From DATGYC01 sp035298385 (GTDB lineage Bacteria > Bacillota > Sulfobacillia > Symbiobacteriales > Symbiobacteriaceae): DNA of 13,865 nt. Below, in pieces: positions 1-6,381 of the stretch. Every line of letters starts with the position of its first letter. The stretch's first letter is position 1. A model generated the notes under the pieces. That model saw only the letters and a program-made list of their open reading frames with translations, ran no database searches and had not been told where the DNA came from. The DNA lies in assembly GCA_035298385.1 (NCBI GenBank), contig DATGYC010000023.1, forward strand, positions 1-13,865, read 5' to 3'. A program made the translations under genes and the position numbers.

Positions 1-35
1 GTTCGTCCTGAGCCAGGATCAAACTCTCCGAAGAA
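1..35 (-). rRNA. rrs: 16S ribosomal RNA, 5' end (partial)
   Basis: Read on the minus strand, this stretch contains GAGTTTGATCCTGGCTCAG, the universal 16S 5' motif, followed by GACGAAC. The gene therefore starts near position 35 and runs out of the window to the left. The mature end was placed by analogy with Bacillus, where a few bases precede CGGAGAG; it may be off by several bases. Two promoters and a boxA-like element lie upstream at 123-381. Confidence 0.97.
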
Positions 36-50
36 AATTTGTAGCTCTTA

Positions 51-65
51 TCTCCTTAAAGGAGA
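51..65 (-). other. Short hairpin just upstream of 16S
   Basis: TCTCCTT and AAGGAGA form a perfect 7-bp stem around a single base in the precursor, about 15 nt before the mature 16S start. It could take part in pre-16S folding or processing, but its role is not shown by the sequence. Confidence 0.4.
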
Positions 66-122
66 CGTTTGTTTGCTTGGCTTGTTCTCTCAACCCTCAC
101 GGGTTTTGATTGGTAAGTGCAC

Positions 123-161
123 TGTTCAGTTTTCAAGGTCCGACCTCGGTAAGGAGGTTCG
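123..161 (-). promoter_or_regulatory. rRNA leader boxB-boxA-like antitermination region
   Basis: On the minus strand, GACCTTGAAAACTGAACA (123-140) matches the Nus-factor boxA-type motif common before Firmicutes rRNA genes. Just upstream, ACCTC/GAGGT (143-147 with 154-158) forms a small boxB-like hairpin. The order boxB, boxA, 16S is what an rRNA antitermination leader has. The function is inferred from family knowledge. Confidence 0.65.
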
Positions 162-197
162 TCGCTCTCGTTCGTTTCCGGCGGAGACGACTTATTC

Positions 198-226
198 ATC
201 ATATCAGCAACCACTTCGTGTGTCAA
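198..226 (-). promoter_or_regulatory. rRNA promoter P2
   Basis: The minus strand shows TTGACA (221-226), a 17-bp spacer and TATGAT (198-203). This is a perfect -35 and a 5/6 -10 at ideal spacing. Transcription would begin near 191, about 155 nt before mature 16S. Confidence 0.85.
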
Positions 227-263
227 CCTCTGTTTTCGAGGTCGTTCACTCGGCTCTTTCGAA

Positions 264-321
264 CCGGGAGGCACTCTTTGAGGAGAGTGCGATTTGGGCC
301 CCGCAGGAGAGCCTCTCCCGG
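264..321 (-). repeat. Palindromic element, copy 1 (rRNA leader)
   Basis: Outer arms CCGGGAG (264-270) and CTCCCGG (315-321) enclose a 7-bp hairpin (GCACTCT/AGAGTGC, 271-290) and the 17-mer TTTGGGCCCCGCAGGAG (293-309). The same 17-mer, at the equivalent place in another long palindrome, occurs inside mrpC at 8805-8858. Upstream of the 17-mer both copies also share a GAGGA...TGC-like stretch. The octamer GGGCGCCC follows at 323-330. This copy lies between rRNA promoters P1 and P2, so only P1 transcripts contain it. It looks like one member of a small dispersed repeat family. Confidence 0.6.
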
Positions 322-352
322 AGGGCGCCCCGAAGCGGGGTGACAAGTACGT

Positions 353-381
353 ATACTACCAGCCGCCTGCATCATCGTCAA
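353..381 (-). promoter_or_regulatory. rRNA promoter P1 with upstream A/T-rich tract
   Basis: The minus strand shows TTGACG (376-381), a 17-bp spacer and TAGTAT (353-358). Directly upstream, at 385-420, an A/T-rich tract containing TATTTTTAAAAGG could act as an UP element. With P2 this gives the tandem arrangement typical of growth-regulated rRNA operons. Confidence 0.8.
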
Positions 382-428
382 TCCCTCTAGTTATGAACGA
401 AACCTTTTAAAAATAGAGGTAAAACAGA

Positions 429-478
429 CTCCTCCATGCAATTCCCTTAGCGGGATCAGCACGACCATCGGAGGAGGG
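429..478 (+). promoter_or_regulatory. Hairpin masking the htrA Shine-Dalgarno (RNA-thermometer-like)
   Basis: The ribosome-binding site GGAGGAGGG (470-478) is 8 nt before the htrA start. CTCCTCCATG at 429-438 can pair with CAT(C)GGAGGAG at 466-476: 10 base pairs with one bulged C, covering nearly the whole Shine-Dalgarno. A 4-bp TCCC/GGGA stem lies inside the loop. The geometry suits translational control, for example heat-induced melting, which is an established mode for some heat-shock genes. The transcription start is unknown; a weak promoter guess is TTATGA (391-396), 17 bp, TAGAGG (414-419). Confidence 0.45.
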
Positions 479-486
479 CACCCGCC

Positions 487-2028
487 ATGCGTTCACAGCG
501 CTACAAGTTCCTAGGGATCCTAGTCACCCTACTGCTTCTACTCACCACAGTCGTTCCCGCTGCCCTGGCGGCCGAGAGTACCAATCAGATCGGCCCCTTG
601 GTCCAACAGGTTCGCTCATCCGTGGTAGGCATTCTGAACACGCTACAGGCCGACCGAGAGACCTCACGCAACCGTGCAGCGGGGACCGGGTTCGTCTACA
701 AGGACGGGGTGATCATCACAAACGCCCACGTTGTAGCAGAGGCCGCCGAGATCCGTGTGCTCTACGCTGACAAGAGTATCGAGGTCGTCTCCCCCAACCA
801 GATCTTTGCCGATTCGACCTCCGACATCGCCGTCATCAAGGTCAAGACCAAGGGCCTGAAGCCGCTTCCCCAGTCGAACTCTGATCTCGTTGAGGTCGGC
901 CAGCCCGTCGTCGCCGTCGGCAACCCGCTCGGCTTCCGGCTGGGCAACTCCGTCAGTGCCGGCATCATCTCTGGCACCGGTCGGGCCCTTGGCTCCGGCT
1001 ATCCCTTCCTCCAGACCGATGCCCCCATCAATCCCGGCAACAGTGGCGGCCCACTCTTTAACATGGCTGGCGAAGTGATCGGCATCAACTCTTCGAAGAT
1101 GGCCGACATCGGCGTGGAGGGCTTGGGCTTCGCCATCCCGATCAACACAGCAAAGATGCTGGCAGATCGCCTCCTTAAGGACGGACGGATTGAACGTGCG
1201 ACCCTCGGCCTCTCCCTTGATGAAGGCTGGGAGGCCTACTTCGGCCTGCCCAACGCTGAGGGCGTCAGCATCCAGAACATCATCGCAGACGGCCCGGCCG
1301 GCCTGACAGCGCTCTCTGCTGGCGACAACTTGGTCAAGCTAGACAGCACCCCCATCTACACCACCGATGACATCTTCGCCTTCCTGGCGGCCAAGAACCC
1401 TGGCGATACCGTCAAGATCACGGTCAGGCGTCGCGGGCAGGAGCTATCGGTCTCCGTCAAGCTGGCCTCGGCTGAGGCACTCCGGGCCGCTGCCGAACAG
1501 GGCCAGACGCTCCAGGAGACTGGCATCCTATTCAACCTGACGCCCAGCCAAGTCCAGGAGGCGGCGGAGTACGGGCGGGATATCGCCGATGGCTATGAGC
1601 GGATCAACCCGGATTACGCCGCCGTCAGCGGTAGCAACTACGCCGTCCTTTGGACCGAGTATCTGTACGTGGCACGCCGCATCTCCTCGGTCCATGAGTT
1701 TGGCTTCACCCCCAGCGTCAGCTTCCAGCAGGCGGTGGCCAAGGAGATCAACCGGAAGGCCGAGATTCAGCTTGAACTTGACGGCACCGAGGCTGACTTC
1801 CTGACCGGTGCCACCTTCACTGTGACCCAGGGGGCGACGACCAAGACAGCCAGCCTCGTCTCGAGCCCAACCTACACCTCGGCGACGGACGGCTCGACCT
1901 ACATCGCTACCATGGCGGTCCGTCTCTCCACGGACGGGCTGAAGCCGACCGAGGACCTGACTCTTACGGTCAAGCTGGCTACCGGCCGGTCGATCCCCTT
2001 CACCTTCAAGCTGAAGGAACTGCGCTAA
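487..2028 (+). CDS. HtrA/DegP-type serine protease, secreted or membrane-anchored, with C-terminal extension
   Basis: Likely envelope-located protease that degrades misfolded proteins. The N-terminus has basic residues, a hydrophobic segment (about 9-28) and an ALA-A signal-peptidase-like site, so it is exported or anchored. The trypsin-fold domain spans about 35-232 with the catalytic triad His81 (TNAHVV), Asp113 (TSDIAV) and Ser186 (GNSGGP). A PDZ domain fits about 238-328. Residues 335-513 are beyond the usual end of HtrA: a helical, Tyr-rich part (350-425) then a Thr/Ser-rich, probably beta-rich tail (426-513) that I do not recognise. The ATG start is set by GGAGGAGGG 8 nt upstream. The gene diverges from the 16S gene and ends at a terminator shared with the minus-strand gene downstream. 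The protease call is firm; the paralogue (htrA, htrB, yyxA-type) cannot be assigned. Confidence 0.92.
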   Translation: MRSQRYKFLGILVTLLLLLTTVVPAALAAESTNQIGPLVQQVRSSVVGILNTLQADRETSRNRAAGTGFVYKDGVIITNAHVVAEAAEIRVLYADKSIEVVSPNQIFADSTSDIAVIKVKTKGLKPLPQSNSDLVEVGQPVVAVGNPLGFRLGNSVSAGIISGTGRALGSGYPFLQTDAPINPGNSGGPLFNMAGEVIGINSSKMADIGVEGLGFAIPINTAKMLADRLLKDGRIERATLGLSLDEGWEAYFGLPNAEGVSIQNIIADGPAGLTALSAGDNLVKLDSTPIYTTDDIFAFLAAKNPGDTVKITVRRRGQELSVSVKLASAEALRAAAEQGQTLQETGILFNLTPSQVQEAAEYGRDIADGYERINPDYAAVSGSNYAVLWTEYLYVARRISSVHEFGFTPSVSFQQAVAKEINRKAEIQLELDGTEADFLTGATFTVTQGATTKTASLVSSPTYTSATDGSTYIATMAVRLSTDGLKPTEDLTLTVKLATGRSIPFTFKLKELR

Positions 2029-2034
2029 ATGAAG

Positions 2035-2062
2035 AACCCCCGGGGCGCCCCCCGGGGGTTTT
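2035..2062. terminator. Bidirectional intrinsic terminator between htrA-type gene and epimerase gene
   Basis: A perfect 11-bp stem, AACCCCCGGGG (2035-2045) with CCCCGGGGGTT (2050-2060), closes a CGCC loop. TTTT follows on the plus strand, and GGTTCTTC follows on the minus strand. It lies 6 nt after one stop codon and a few nt after the other, so it serves both converging genes. It contains one GGGCGCCC octamer (2043-2050). Confidence 0.85.
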
Positions 2063-2063
2063 C

Positions 2064-3035
2064 CTATGCCAATCGAATCCGCCAGGTGCCGACCGGCACC
2101 TCCGCACCAGGGGCGATCTCCCACATCCGGGAGACCGCCTGCGGCAGGTTAAAGCCGTTCGGCGCAATCGTATAGGGCTCGGGCGCCAAGAACCCCTCAC
2201 CCACCCTGCCCGTAAAGAGCACCCAGATCGGGAAGCGCTCATCCGCCTCGCAATAGACCCGCAGGCCGCGTTCCGCGGAGGCAAGCTCCACACCACTCCA
2301 GCCCTCAGCATCACGCTCAAGGTCCGTGTAGACGTCATCCAAGGGAGACTCACCTACCGGGCGCCCCTGCCGCAGGTCGAACGCGCCCGACACCGGCAGG
2401 ACAGCACCCGTGGGGAACCCATCCTCCAGGGCGAAGCGCCGGCTCGCCCCCAGCCGGACCGTCCAGGCCATCGGGTCACCCGGTGCGCTCAGGTAGGTGT
2501 GGAAGCCCATCCCGAACGGCATCGATCGGTCACTCTCGTTTCGCACAGAGGCCGTACAGCGGAGCATCCCCTCGACGAGTCGATACTCCACCCGCAGATG
2601 AAAGGCGTGCGGGAACTGCCGGAGCAGATCAACGTGTTGCCAGGAGCGAACGCCGATCGTGACCGCCGCACCCGCTGGCCCTGCCTCCTCCGCCTCCACC
2701 TCCCAGGGAGTCGTCAGGACTAGACCATGGCTGTGGTGCTCGCCCCGGTTGCGATCGAACTGATAGGTATGGCCTCCGTAGGTGAACTGCCCCTGCTTCA
2801 TCCGTCCAGGCGGCATCAAGAGGGGAACGCCGAAGCGGGTAGGGCGCTCGACCAGCGCCTTCGGGCTCTCCGGCGCCCACAGGAGCTCATGCTGATGCGG
2901 CGCCGAGAAGAGGCTGAAGAGGTTGCCACCCAAGCGTGGTGCAAGCCGAGCCGTCAGGCCAGCCTGCTGATCTACAAGTTCAATGATCGGTTCATCCTGC
3001 CACTGCGTGCGGCGGACTTCATACTGCTGCTCCAT
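2064..3035 (-). CDS. Aldose 1-epimerase (galactose mutarotase) family protein
   Basis: Cytoplasmic enzyme of the galactose-mutarotase superfamily, which interconverts alpha and beta anomers of free sugars or sugar phosphates. The 323-residue length is typical. Visible motifs are RFGVPLLMPPGR (67-78), the HSHG motif (His103), GFHTYL (177-182, His179 as candidate catalytic acid) and EPYTIAPNGFN (286-296, Glu286 as candidate catalytic base). There is no signal peptide. The ATG start is preceded by AAAGGTGAG, 6 nt upstream. A promoter at 3068-3096 gives the gene its own transcript. Members of this superfamily act on galactose, glucose or other hexoses, so the substrate is not settled; no galactose or sugar-uptake genes are adjacent. 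Confidence 0.85.
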   Translation of the reverse strand: MEQQYEVRRTQWQDEPIIELVDQQAGLTARLAPRLGGNLFSLFSAPHQHELLWAPESPKALVERPTRFGVPLLMPPGRMKQGQFTYGGHTYQFDRNRGEHHSHGLVLTTPWEVEAEEAGPAGAAVTIGVRSWQHVDLLRQFPHAFHLRVEYRLVEGMLRCTASVRNESDRSMPFGMGFHTYLSAPGDPMAWTVRLGASRRFALEDGFPTGAVLPVSGAFDLRQGRPVGESPLDDVYTDLERDAEGWSGVELASAERGLRVYCEADERFPIWVLFTGRVGEGFLAPEPYTIAPNGFNLPQAVSRMWEIAPGAEVPVGTWRIRLA

Positions 3036-3067
3036 CGACGTCTCACCTTTCCCGGTTCTGTAGACCT

Positions 3068-3096
3068 AGTCTGACCGAGGCGAACACCCCTGTCAA
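3068..3096 (-). promoter_or_regulatory. Probable promoter for the epimerase gene
   Basis: The minus strand has a perfect TTGACA (3091-3096), a 17-bp spacer and CAGACT (3068-3073), a poor -10. Its place about 33 bp upstream of the epimerase start supports it. Confidence 0.5.
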
Positions 3097-3104
3097 TTTG
3101 TGGC

Positions 3105-3133
3105 TTGCCCAGTCTGGTCTCGCCCAGTACGAT
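3105..3133 (+). promoter_or_regulatory. Possible promoter for the MOSC gene
   Basis: TTGCCC (3105-3110), a 17-bp spacer and TACGAT (3128-3133). The predicted start of transcription (about 3140) falls at the Shine-Dalgarno AAGGAGGG (3140-3147), leaving almost no leader, so the call is tentative. Confidence 0.3.
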
Positions 3134-3157
3134 GGAGGAAAGGAGGGCTCCACCCAG

Positions 3158-3781
3158 ATGAACGTGCACGCACTCAACGTTGGGCTACCTCAGTCGGTCA
3201 ACGGCTTCCGGACCGCCTTCGCCAAGGAGCCCGTCACCAGCTCCGTCCACCTGGGCGCCCTCGGCTTCACGGGCGATGACGTCGCCAACCACAAGTACCA
3301 CGGCGGCCCCGAGAAGGCCGTCTGCTGCTACCCCCTCACCCACTACGCGTACTGGGATCGCCTCGCCGGGCGCCCCCTCGCCCGCCCCATCTTCGGCGAG
3401 AACCTCACCCTGACGGACTGCACCGAAGAGACCGTCCTCATTGGAGAGATCTACCAGCTTGGCGGCGCCGTCGTCCAGGTCTGCCAACCCCGGGTCCCCT
3501 GCGACACGCTGATCAAGCGGCACCAGTGGCAGGAGATCCTCAAGGAGGCGACCCGGACCGGCTTCACCGGCTTCTACCTCCGGGTCCTGACCGAGGGCGC
3601 CGTCGCCCCCGGCGATGCCATGACCCTACGGGAGCGCCCTGCCGATTCGCTCTCGATCGCGCAAGCGAACGAGATCTTCTACCGCCAGCGGGATGACAAG
3701 GCAGCGCTCGAGCGACTCGTCGCTCTCCCCGCCCTCTCCACACAGTGGCGGGACTGGGCAACGGAACGCCTGCATAAGTAA
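3158..3781 (+). CDS. MOSC domain protein, YiiM-like
   Basis: Cytoplasmic protein of the MOSC family, which is related to the molybdenum-cofactor sulfurase C-terminus and includes YiiM-type proteins implicated in detoxifying N-hydroxylated compounds. The MOSC domain covers about 28-160: HGGPEKAV (48-55), FGENLT (79-84) and QPRVPC (110-115), with Cys115 as the likely cofactor or sulfur ligand. Residues 164-204 match the small C-terminal three-helix domain (3-alpha type) found in YiiM relatives. The ATG at 3158 is chosen because AAGGAGGG lies 10 nt before it and the conserved sequence begins there; an upstream in-frame start at 3098 overlaps the promoter region. No molybdenum genes are adjacent, so the substrate is open. 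Confidence 0.85.
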   Translation: MNVHALNVGLPQSVNGFRTAFAKEPVTSSVHLGALGFTGDDVANHKYHGGPEKAVCCYPLTHYAYWDRLAGRPLARPIFGENLTLTDCTEETVLIGEIYQLGGAVVQVCQPRVPCDTLIKRHQWQEILKEATRTGFTGFYLRVLTEGAVAPGDAMTLRERPADSLSIAQANEIFYRQRDDKAALERLVALPALSTQWRDWATERLHK

Positions 3782-3783
3782 GA

Positions 3784-3810
3784 GAAGGGAGGGGCTCGTC
3801 CCCTCCCTTC
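3784..3810. terminator. Bidirectional terminator between MOSC gene and 121-aa gene
   Basis: A perfect 11-bp stem, GAAGGGAGGGG (3784-3794) with CCCCTCCCTTC (3800-3810), has a 5-nt loop. It lies 2 nt after each of the two converging stop codons. The trailing T-tract is weak on both strands (CTTCTCTTACTT on the minus strand). Confidence 0.7.
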
Positions 3811-3812
3811 TG

Positions 3813-4178
3813 CTATGCCAGCGCCGCCTGTACCGCCTGGAGCAGGGCAGGCGTTCCCGCCAGCGCCTTCTCGAGTTGGGCCGGGTTGACCCAGATCAGC
3901 CGCTCCGACCGGTTCCGCTGATCTGGCAGCTCATCCGGCAGGTCCTCGGCACCCTGCAGGATCACCCGCAGGAGCGCCTGGCCCCCAGCCTCGCCCAGCG
4001 GCGAGACCGACTCCACGTCGATATCGTAGATCTCTAGGAGCGCCTTGGCTGGCTCTCCCGTCACCTCTGGCAGGGAGAGGGCGCCCCCCGCCCCGCGTCG
4101 CACCGCAATCTGAGCAGCCGCGGTCGCAAAGCAGCCCGTCTTCTGCCCCTTGCGCGTCATTAAGAGATAGGCTCCCAC
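3813..4178 (-). CDS. Hypothetical protein, 121 residues
   Basis: I do not recognise this family. The start is a GTG at 4178, supported by a perfect AGGAGG (4187-4192) 8 nt upstream, which together with GC-rich third positions makes it a real gene. The N-terminus (about 1-28) is basic and Ala-rich with one Cys16, the middle (38-80) alternates acidic and hydrophobic residues, and the C-terminus (96-121) should form an amphipathic Ala/Leu-rich helix. No signal peptide, clear membrane span or metal-binding motif is visible. It is divergent from pckA across a 233-bp gap and converges with the MOSC gene, so it is probably monocistronic. It is likely a small cytoplasmic lineage-specific protein; no function is assigned. 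Confidence 0.75.
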   Translation of the reverse strand: MGAYLLMTRKGQKTGCFATAAAQIAVRRGAGGALSLPEVTGEPAKALLEIYDIDVESVSPLGEAGGQALLRVILQGAEDLPDELPDQRNRSERLIWVNPAQLEKALAGTPALLQAVQAALA

Positions 4179-4265
4179 GTCACTCGCCTCCTACGCATTT
4201 GGACGTCCATGCCAGAGCGCCCGATACACGAATTCCCCATCCATCAACTCTCCCTAGCGTTTCAC

Positions 4266-4299
4266 TGATGACGAAGGACGCATCATCAGGTAGGATAAT
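4266..4299 (+). promoter_or_regulatory. Candidate pckA promoter with overlapping dyad
   Basis: ATGACG (4268-4273), a 17-bp spacer and TAGGAT (4291-4296) form a fair sigma-A-type promoter about 115 bp before pckA. The imperfect inverted repeat TGATGACG-AAGGA-CGCATCATCA (4266-4288) overlaps the -35, a typical place for a repressor operator. Regulation is inferred only. Confidence 0.35.
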
Positions 4300-4310
4300 A
4301 GCGTACAGTC

Positions 4311-4352
4311 AGATTTGCGCGCGAATCTTTGGCCCGTGACCGACCAATCGGT
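4311..4352 (+). promoter_or_regulatory. Two palindromes in the pckA leader
   Basis: AGATTTGCGCGCGAATCT (4311-4328) is an 18-nt palindrome with a single mismatched pair. ACCGA-CCAA-TCGGT (4339-4352) is a 5-bp dyad. Both lie between the candidate promoter and the pckA Shine-Dalgarno. They may be operator sites or leader hairpins; no factor is identified. Confidence 0.3.
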
Positions 4353-4411
4353 TGCTTGTTGCTACGCGCCTTGACCAGGCATGTGATCCTACTTGGAAAG
4401 GACTGAACGGC

Positions 4412-5968
4412 ATGACCGCCTCCCTCTCCCTGGATGCCCGCCTCGACCTCGAACAGGTCCACCGGAATCTGCCCGTGGCCCAGCTGGTGGAGCTCGCCCT
4501 GCAGCGTGGCGAGGCCCAACTGGCGGAGGGGGGCGCCCTCCAAGTCACCACTGGCACGTACACCGGACGCTCCCCCAAGGACAAGTTCATCGTGCAGCGC
4601 GGCGCCGAGGCGGTCGATTGGGGCCCGGTCAACCAACCGATCGCCCCCGAGCGGTTCGATGGCCTCCTCACCCGGATGCTTGACCACCTGCATGGGCGTG
4701 AGCTCTTCGTCTTTGACGGCTACGCCGGTGCCGACCCCGACCACCAACTGCCGATCCGGATCATCAACGAGTTCGCCTGGCAGAGCCTCTTTGTTCGCCA
4801 GCTCTTCGTCCGCCCCACGGGCGAGCTGCCGCATCCTTCCTTTACTGTGCTCTGCCTGCCCACGTTTCAGGCGGAGCCCGAACGCGACGGCACAAACTCC
4901 GAGTGCTTCGTCATCGTCGACTTCGAGCGCCGCATGGTCCTGATCGGGGGCACCCATTACGCAGGCGAGATCAAGAAGTCGATCTTCTCTGTCCTGAACT
5001 ACCTCCTGCCGACGGAGGGCCATCTCCCGATGCACTGCTCGGCCAACGTGGGCGCCCGCGGCGATGTCACCCTCTTCTTCGGGCTCTCCGGCACGGGCAA
5101 GACAACCCTCTCCGCCGATCCGACCCGCCGTCTGATCGGCGATGACGAGCATGGCTGGACCGCCGATGGCATCTTCAACATGGAGGGCGGCTGCTACGCC
5201 AAGTGCATCGACCTCTCCGCCACGAAGGAGCCCCAGATCTACGCCGCGATCCGGTTCGGCACCGTGCTCGAGAACGTCGTGCTAGACCCGATCACGCGCC
5301 AGCCCGACTACGCGGACGGCTCCCTGACTGAGAATACGCGCGCCGCCTACCCGGTCGACTTCATCCCGGGCGCCCTGATCCCTGGCGTGGCGGGCCCCCC
5401 AGAGCGAATCGTCTTCCTGACCGCAGATGCCTCTGGCGTCCTACCCCCGATCGCCCGACTCACCCGGGAGCAGGCGCTCTACTACTTCCTCTCCGGCTAC
5501 ACCTCCAAGCTGGCCGGCACGGAGCGGGGCGTCACCGAGCCGCAGGCGACCTTCTCGCCCTGCTTCGGCGGCCCCTTCCTGCCCCGCCGGGCGGAGGAGT
5601 ACGCGGAGCTGCTGGGCCAGAAGATCGATGCACATGGCGTCCAGGTCTACCTGGTCAATACCGGCTGGTCCGGCGGTGGCTACGGGGTAGGGCGCCGGAT
5701 GAGCCTGCCCTACACGCGGGCGATGGTGACGGCGGCCATTGAGGGCGCCCTGGATGGCGTAGCCTGGGCGCCGGAGACCCACTTCGGGCTGTTGATCCCG
5801 CAGGAGTGCCCGGGGGTCCCGACGGGGCTGCTAGATCCAGCCTCTACCTGGTCGGACCCTGCTGCCTATGCGCAGGAGGCAGCGAAACTGGCCGGGCTCT
5901 TTGTAAAGAACTTCGCTCGGTTTGGCGGGGTGGCGGAGGCGATCCGGTTGGCGGGGCCTCGGGCTTAG
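4412..5968 (+). CDS. pckA: Phosphoenolpyruvate carboxykinase (ATP)
   Basis: Converts oxaloacetate and ATP to phosphoenolpyruvate, CO2 and ADP, the entry step of gluconeogenesis, in the cytoplasm. At 518 residues it matches the ATP-dependent family. Diagnostic motifs are TGRSPKDKF (51-59, substrate-binding Arg53), MHCSANVG (207-214), the kinase-1a P-loop GLSGTGKTTLS (224-234), the metal-binding GDDEHGW (243-249), TENTRAAYPV (306-315) and FLSGYTSKLAGTE (359-371). All key residues are present. The start at 4412 has GGAAAGGA 9 nt upstream; an earlier in-frame TTG at 4352 adds 20 unconserved residues and was rejected. The gene stands alone, converging with mrpG over a shared hairpin. Three GGC-GCC (Gly-Ala) pairs plus one more GGGCGCCC octamer lie inside the gene. 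Confidence 0.97.
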   Translation: MTASLSLDARLDLEQVHRNLPVAQLVELALQRGEAQLAEGGALQVTTGTYTGRSPKDKFIVQRGAEAVDWGPVNQPIAPERFDGLLTRMLDHLHGRELFVFDGYAGADPDHQLPIRIINEFAWQSLFVRQLFVRPTGELPHPSFTVLCLPTFQAEPERDGTNSECFVIVDFERRMVLIGGTHYAGEIKKSIFSVLNYLLPTEGHLPMHCSANVGARGDVTLFFGLSGTGKTTLSADPTRRLIGDDEHGWTADGIFNMEGGCYAKCIDLSATKEPQIYAAIRFGTVLENVVLDPITRQPDYADGSLTENTRAAYPVDFIPGALIPGVAGPPERIVFLTADASGVLPPIARLTREQALYYFLSGYTSKLAGTERGVTEPQATFSPCFGGPFLPRRAEEYAELLGQKIDAHGVQVYLVNTGWSGGGYGVGRRMSLPYTRAMVTAAIEGALDGVAWAPETHFGLLIPQECPGVPTGLLDPASTWSDPAAYAQEAAKLAGLFVKNFARFGGVAEAIRLAGPRA

Positions 5969-5985
5969 CCTTCGTCTGGGATACG

Positions 5986-6018
5986 GAAGGGGCGCCCCGC
6001 CACGCGGGAGCGCCCTTC
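5986..6018. terminator. Bidirectional terminator between pckA and mrpG
   Basis: GAAGGGGCGCCCCGC (5986-6000) pairs with GCGGGAGCGCCCTTC (6004-6018), giving about 14 bp with one bulged base on each arm and a CAC loop. It sits 17 nt after the pckA stop and 3 nt after the mrpG stop. U-tracts are weak on both sides. It contains a GGGCGCCC octamer (5990-5997). Confidence 0.65.
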
Positions 6019-6021
6019 GCT

Positions 6022-6381
6022 CTACTCTTTCGCCTTCACCGTACCAGCCAACGACTCCATATCATCCCGCACCGTCCCCGGCGCCAACCCTGGCCCCGTT
6101 TGGTGCGCCGCACGCCCCAGCATGAACGTCCCCGCCGCCCCCGTCCAGAGCAGGAACGGCACGAAGAAGAGCAGCTTCACCGTCAGCCCATGATGGACCG
6201 AGAAGTAGATCGTCCCCGCCACCACAATCGCCGGCAGGCCCACGGTAGCCGAGACCCCCGAGCCATGCATCCGGTTGAAGGCATCCGGGAAGCGCAGAAT
6301 CCCGATCGCCCCCACAAGGGAGAAGAGGCCACCGATCACCAGCAGGGCTGCCACCAGCCAATCAGTCCACGTCCCGCTCAA
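6022..6381 (-). CDS. mrpG: Na+/H+ antiporter subunit MrpG
   Basis: Small membrane subunit of the Mrp (Mnh) multisubunit cation/proton antiporter, in the cytoplasmic membrane. The 119-residue protein has three hydrophobic spans (about 7-29, 43-62 and 67-87) and the family signature IGILRFPDAFNRMHGSG near residues 26-42. The start is taken as TTG at 6381: AGAGGGGGG lies about 7 nt upstream and the family homology begins just after it. Upstream in-frame codons to 6429 lack a Shine-Dalgarno and lie deep in mrpF. It overlaps mrpF by 20 nt, implying translational coupling. It is the last gene of the mrp operon. Confidence 0.9.
   Translation of the reverse strand: MSGTWTDWLVAALLVIGGLFSLVGAIGILRFPDAFNRMHGSGVSATVGLPAIVVAGTIYFSVHHGLTVKLLFFVPFLLWTGAAGTFMLGRAAHQTGPGLAPGTVRDDMESLAGTVKAKE

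Noticed and set aside
56..390. Open frames of about 77-105 codons on both strands in the rRNA leader
   Set aside because: They overlap the promoters, the boxA-like element and hairpins of the rRNA leader, lack Shine-Dalgarno sequences, and contain no recognisable protein motif.
3091..3157. In-frame start of the MOSC protein at 3098
   Set aside because: The added 20 residues have no family similarity and overlap the putative promoter. The ATG at 3158 has AAGGAGGG at 10 nt.
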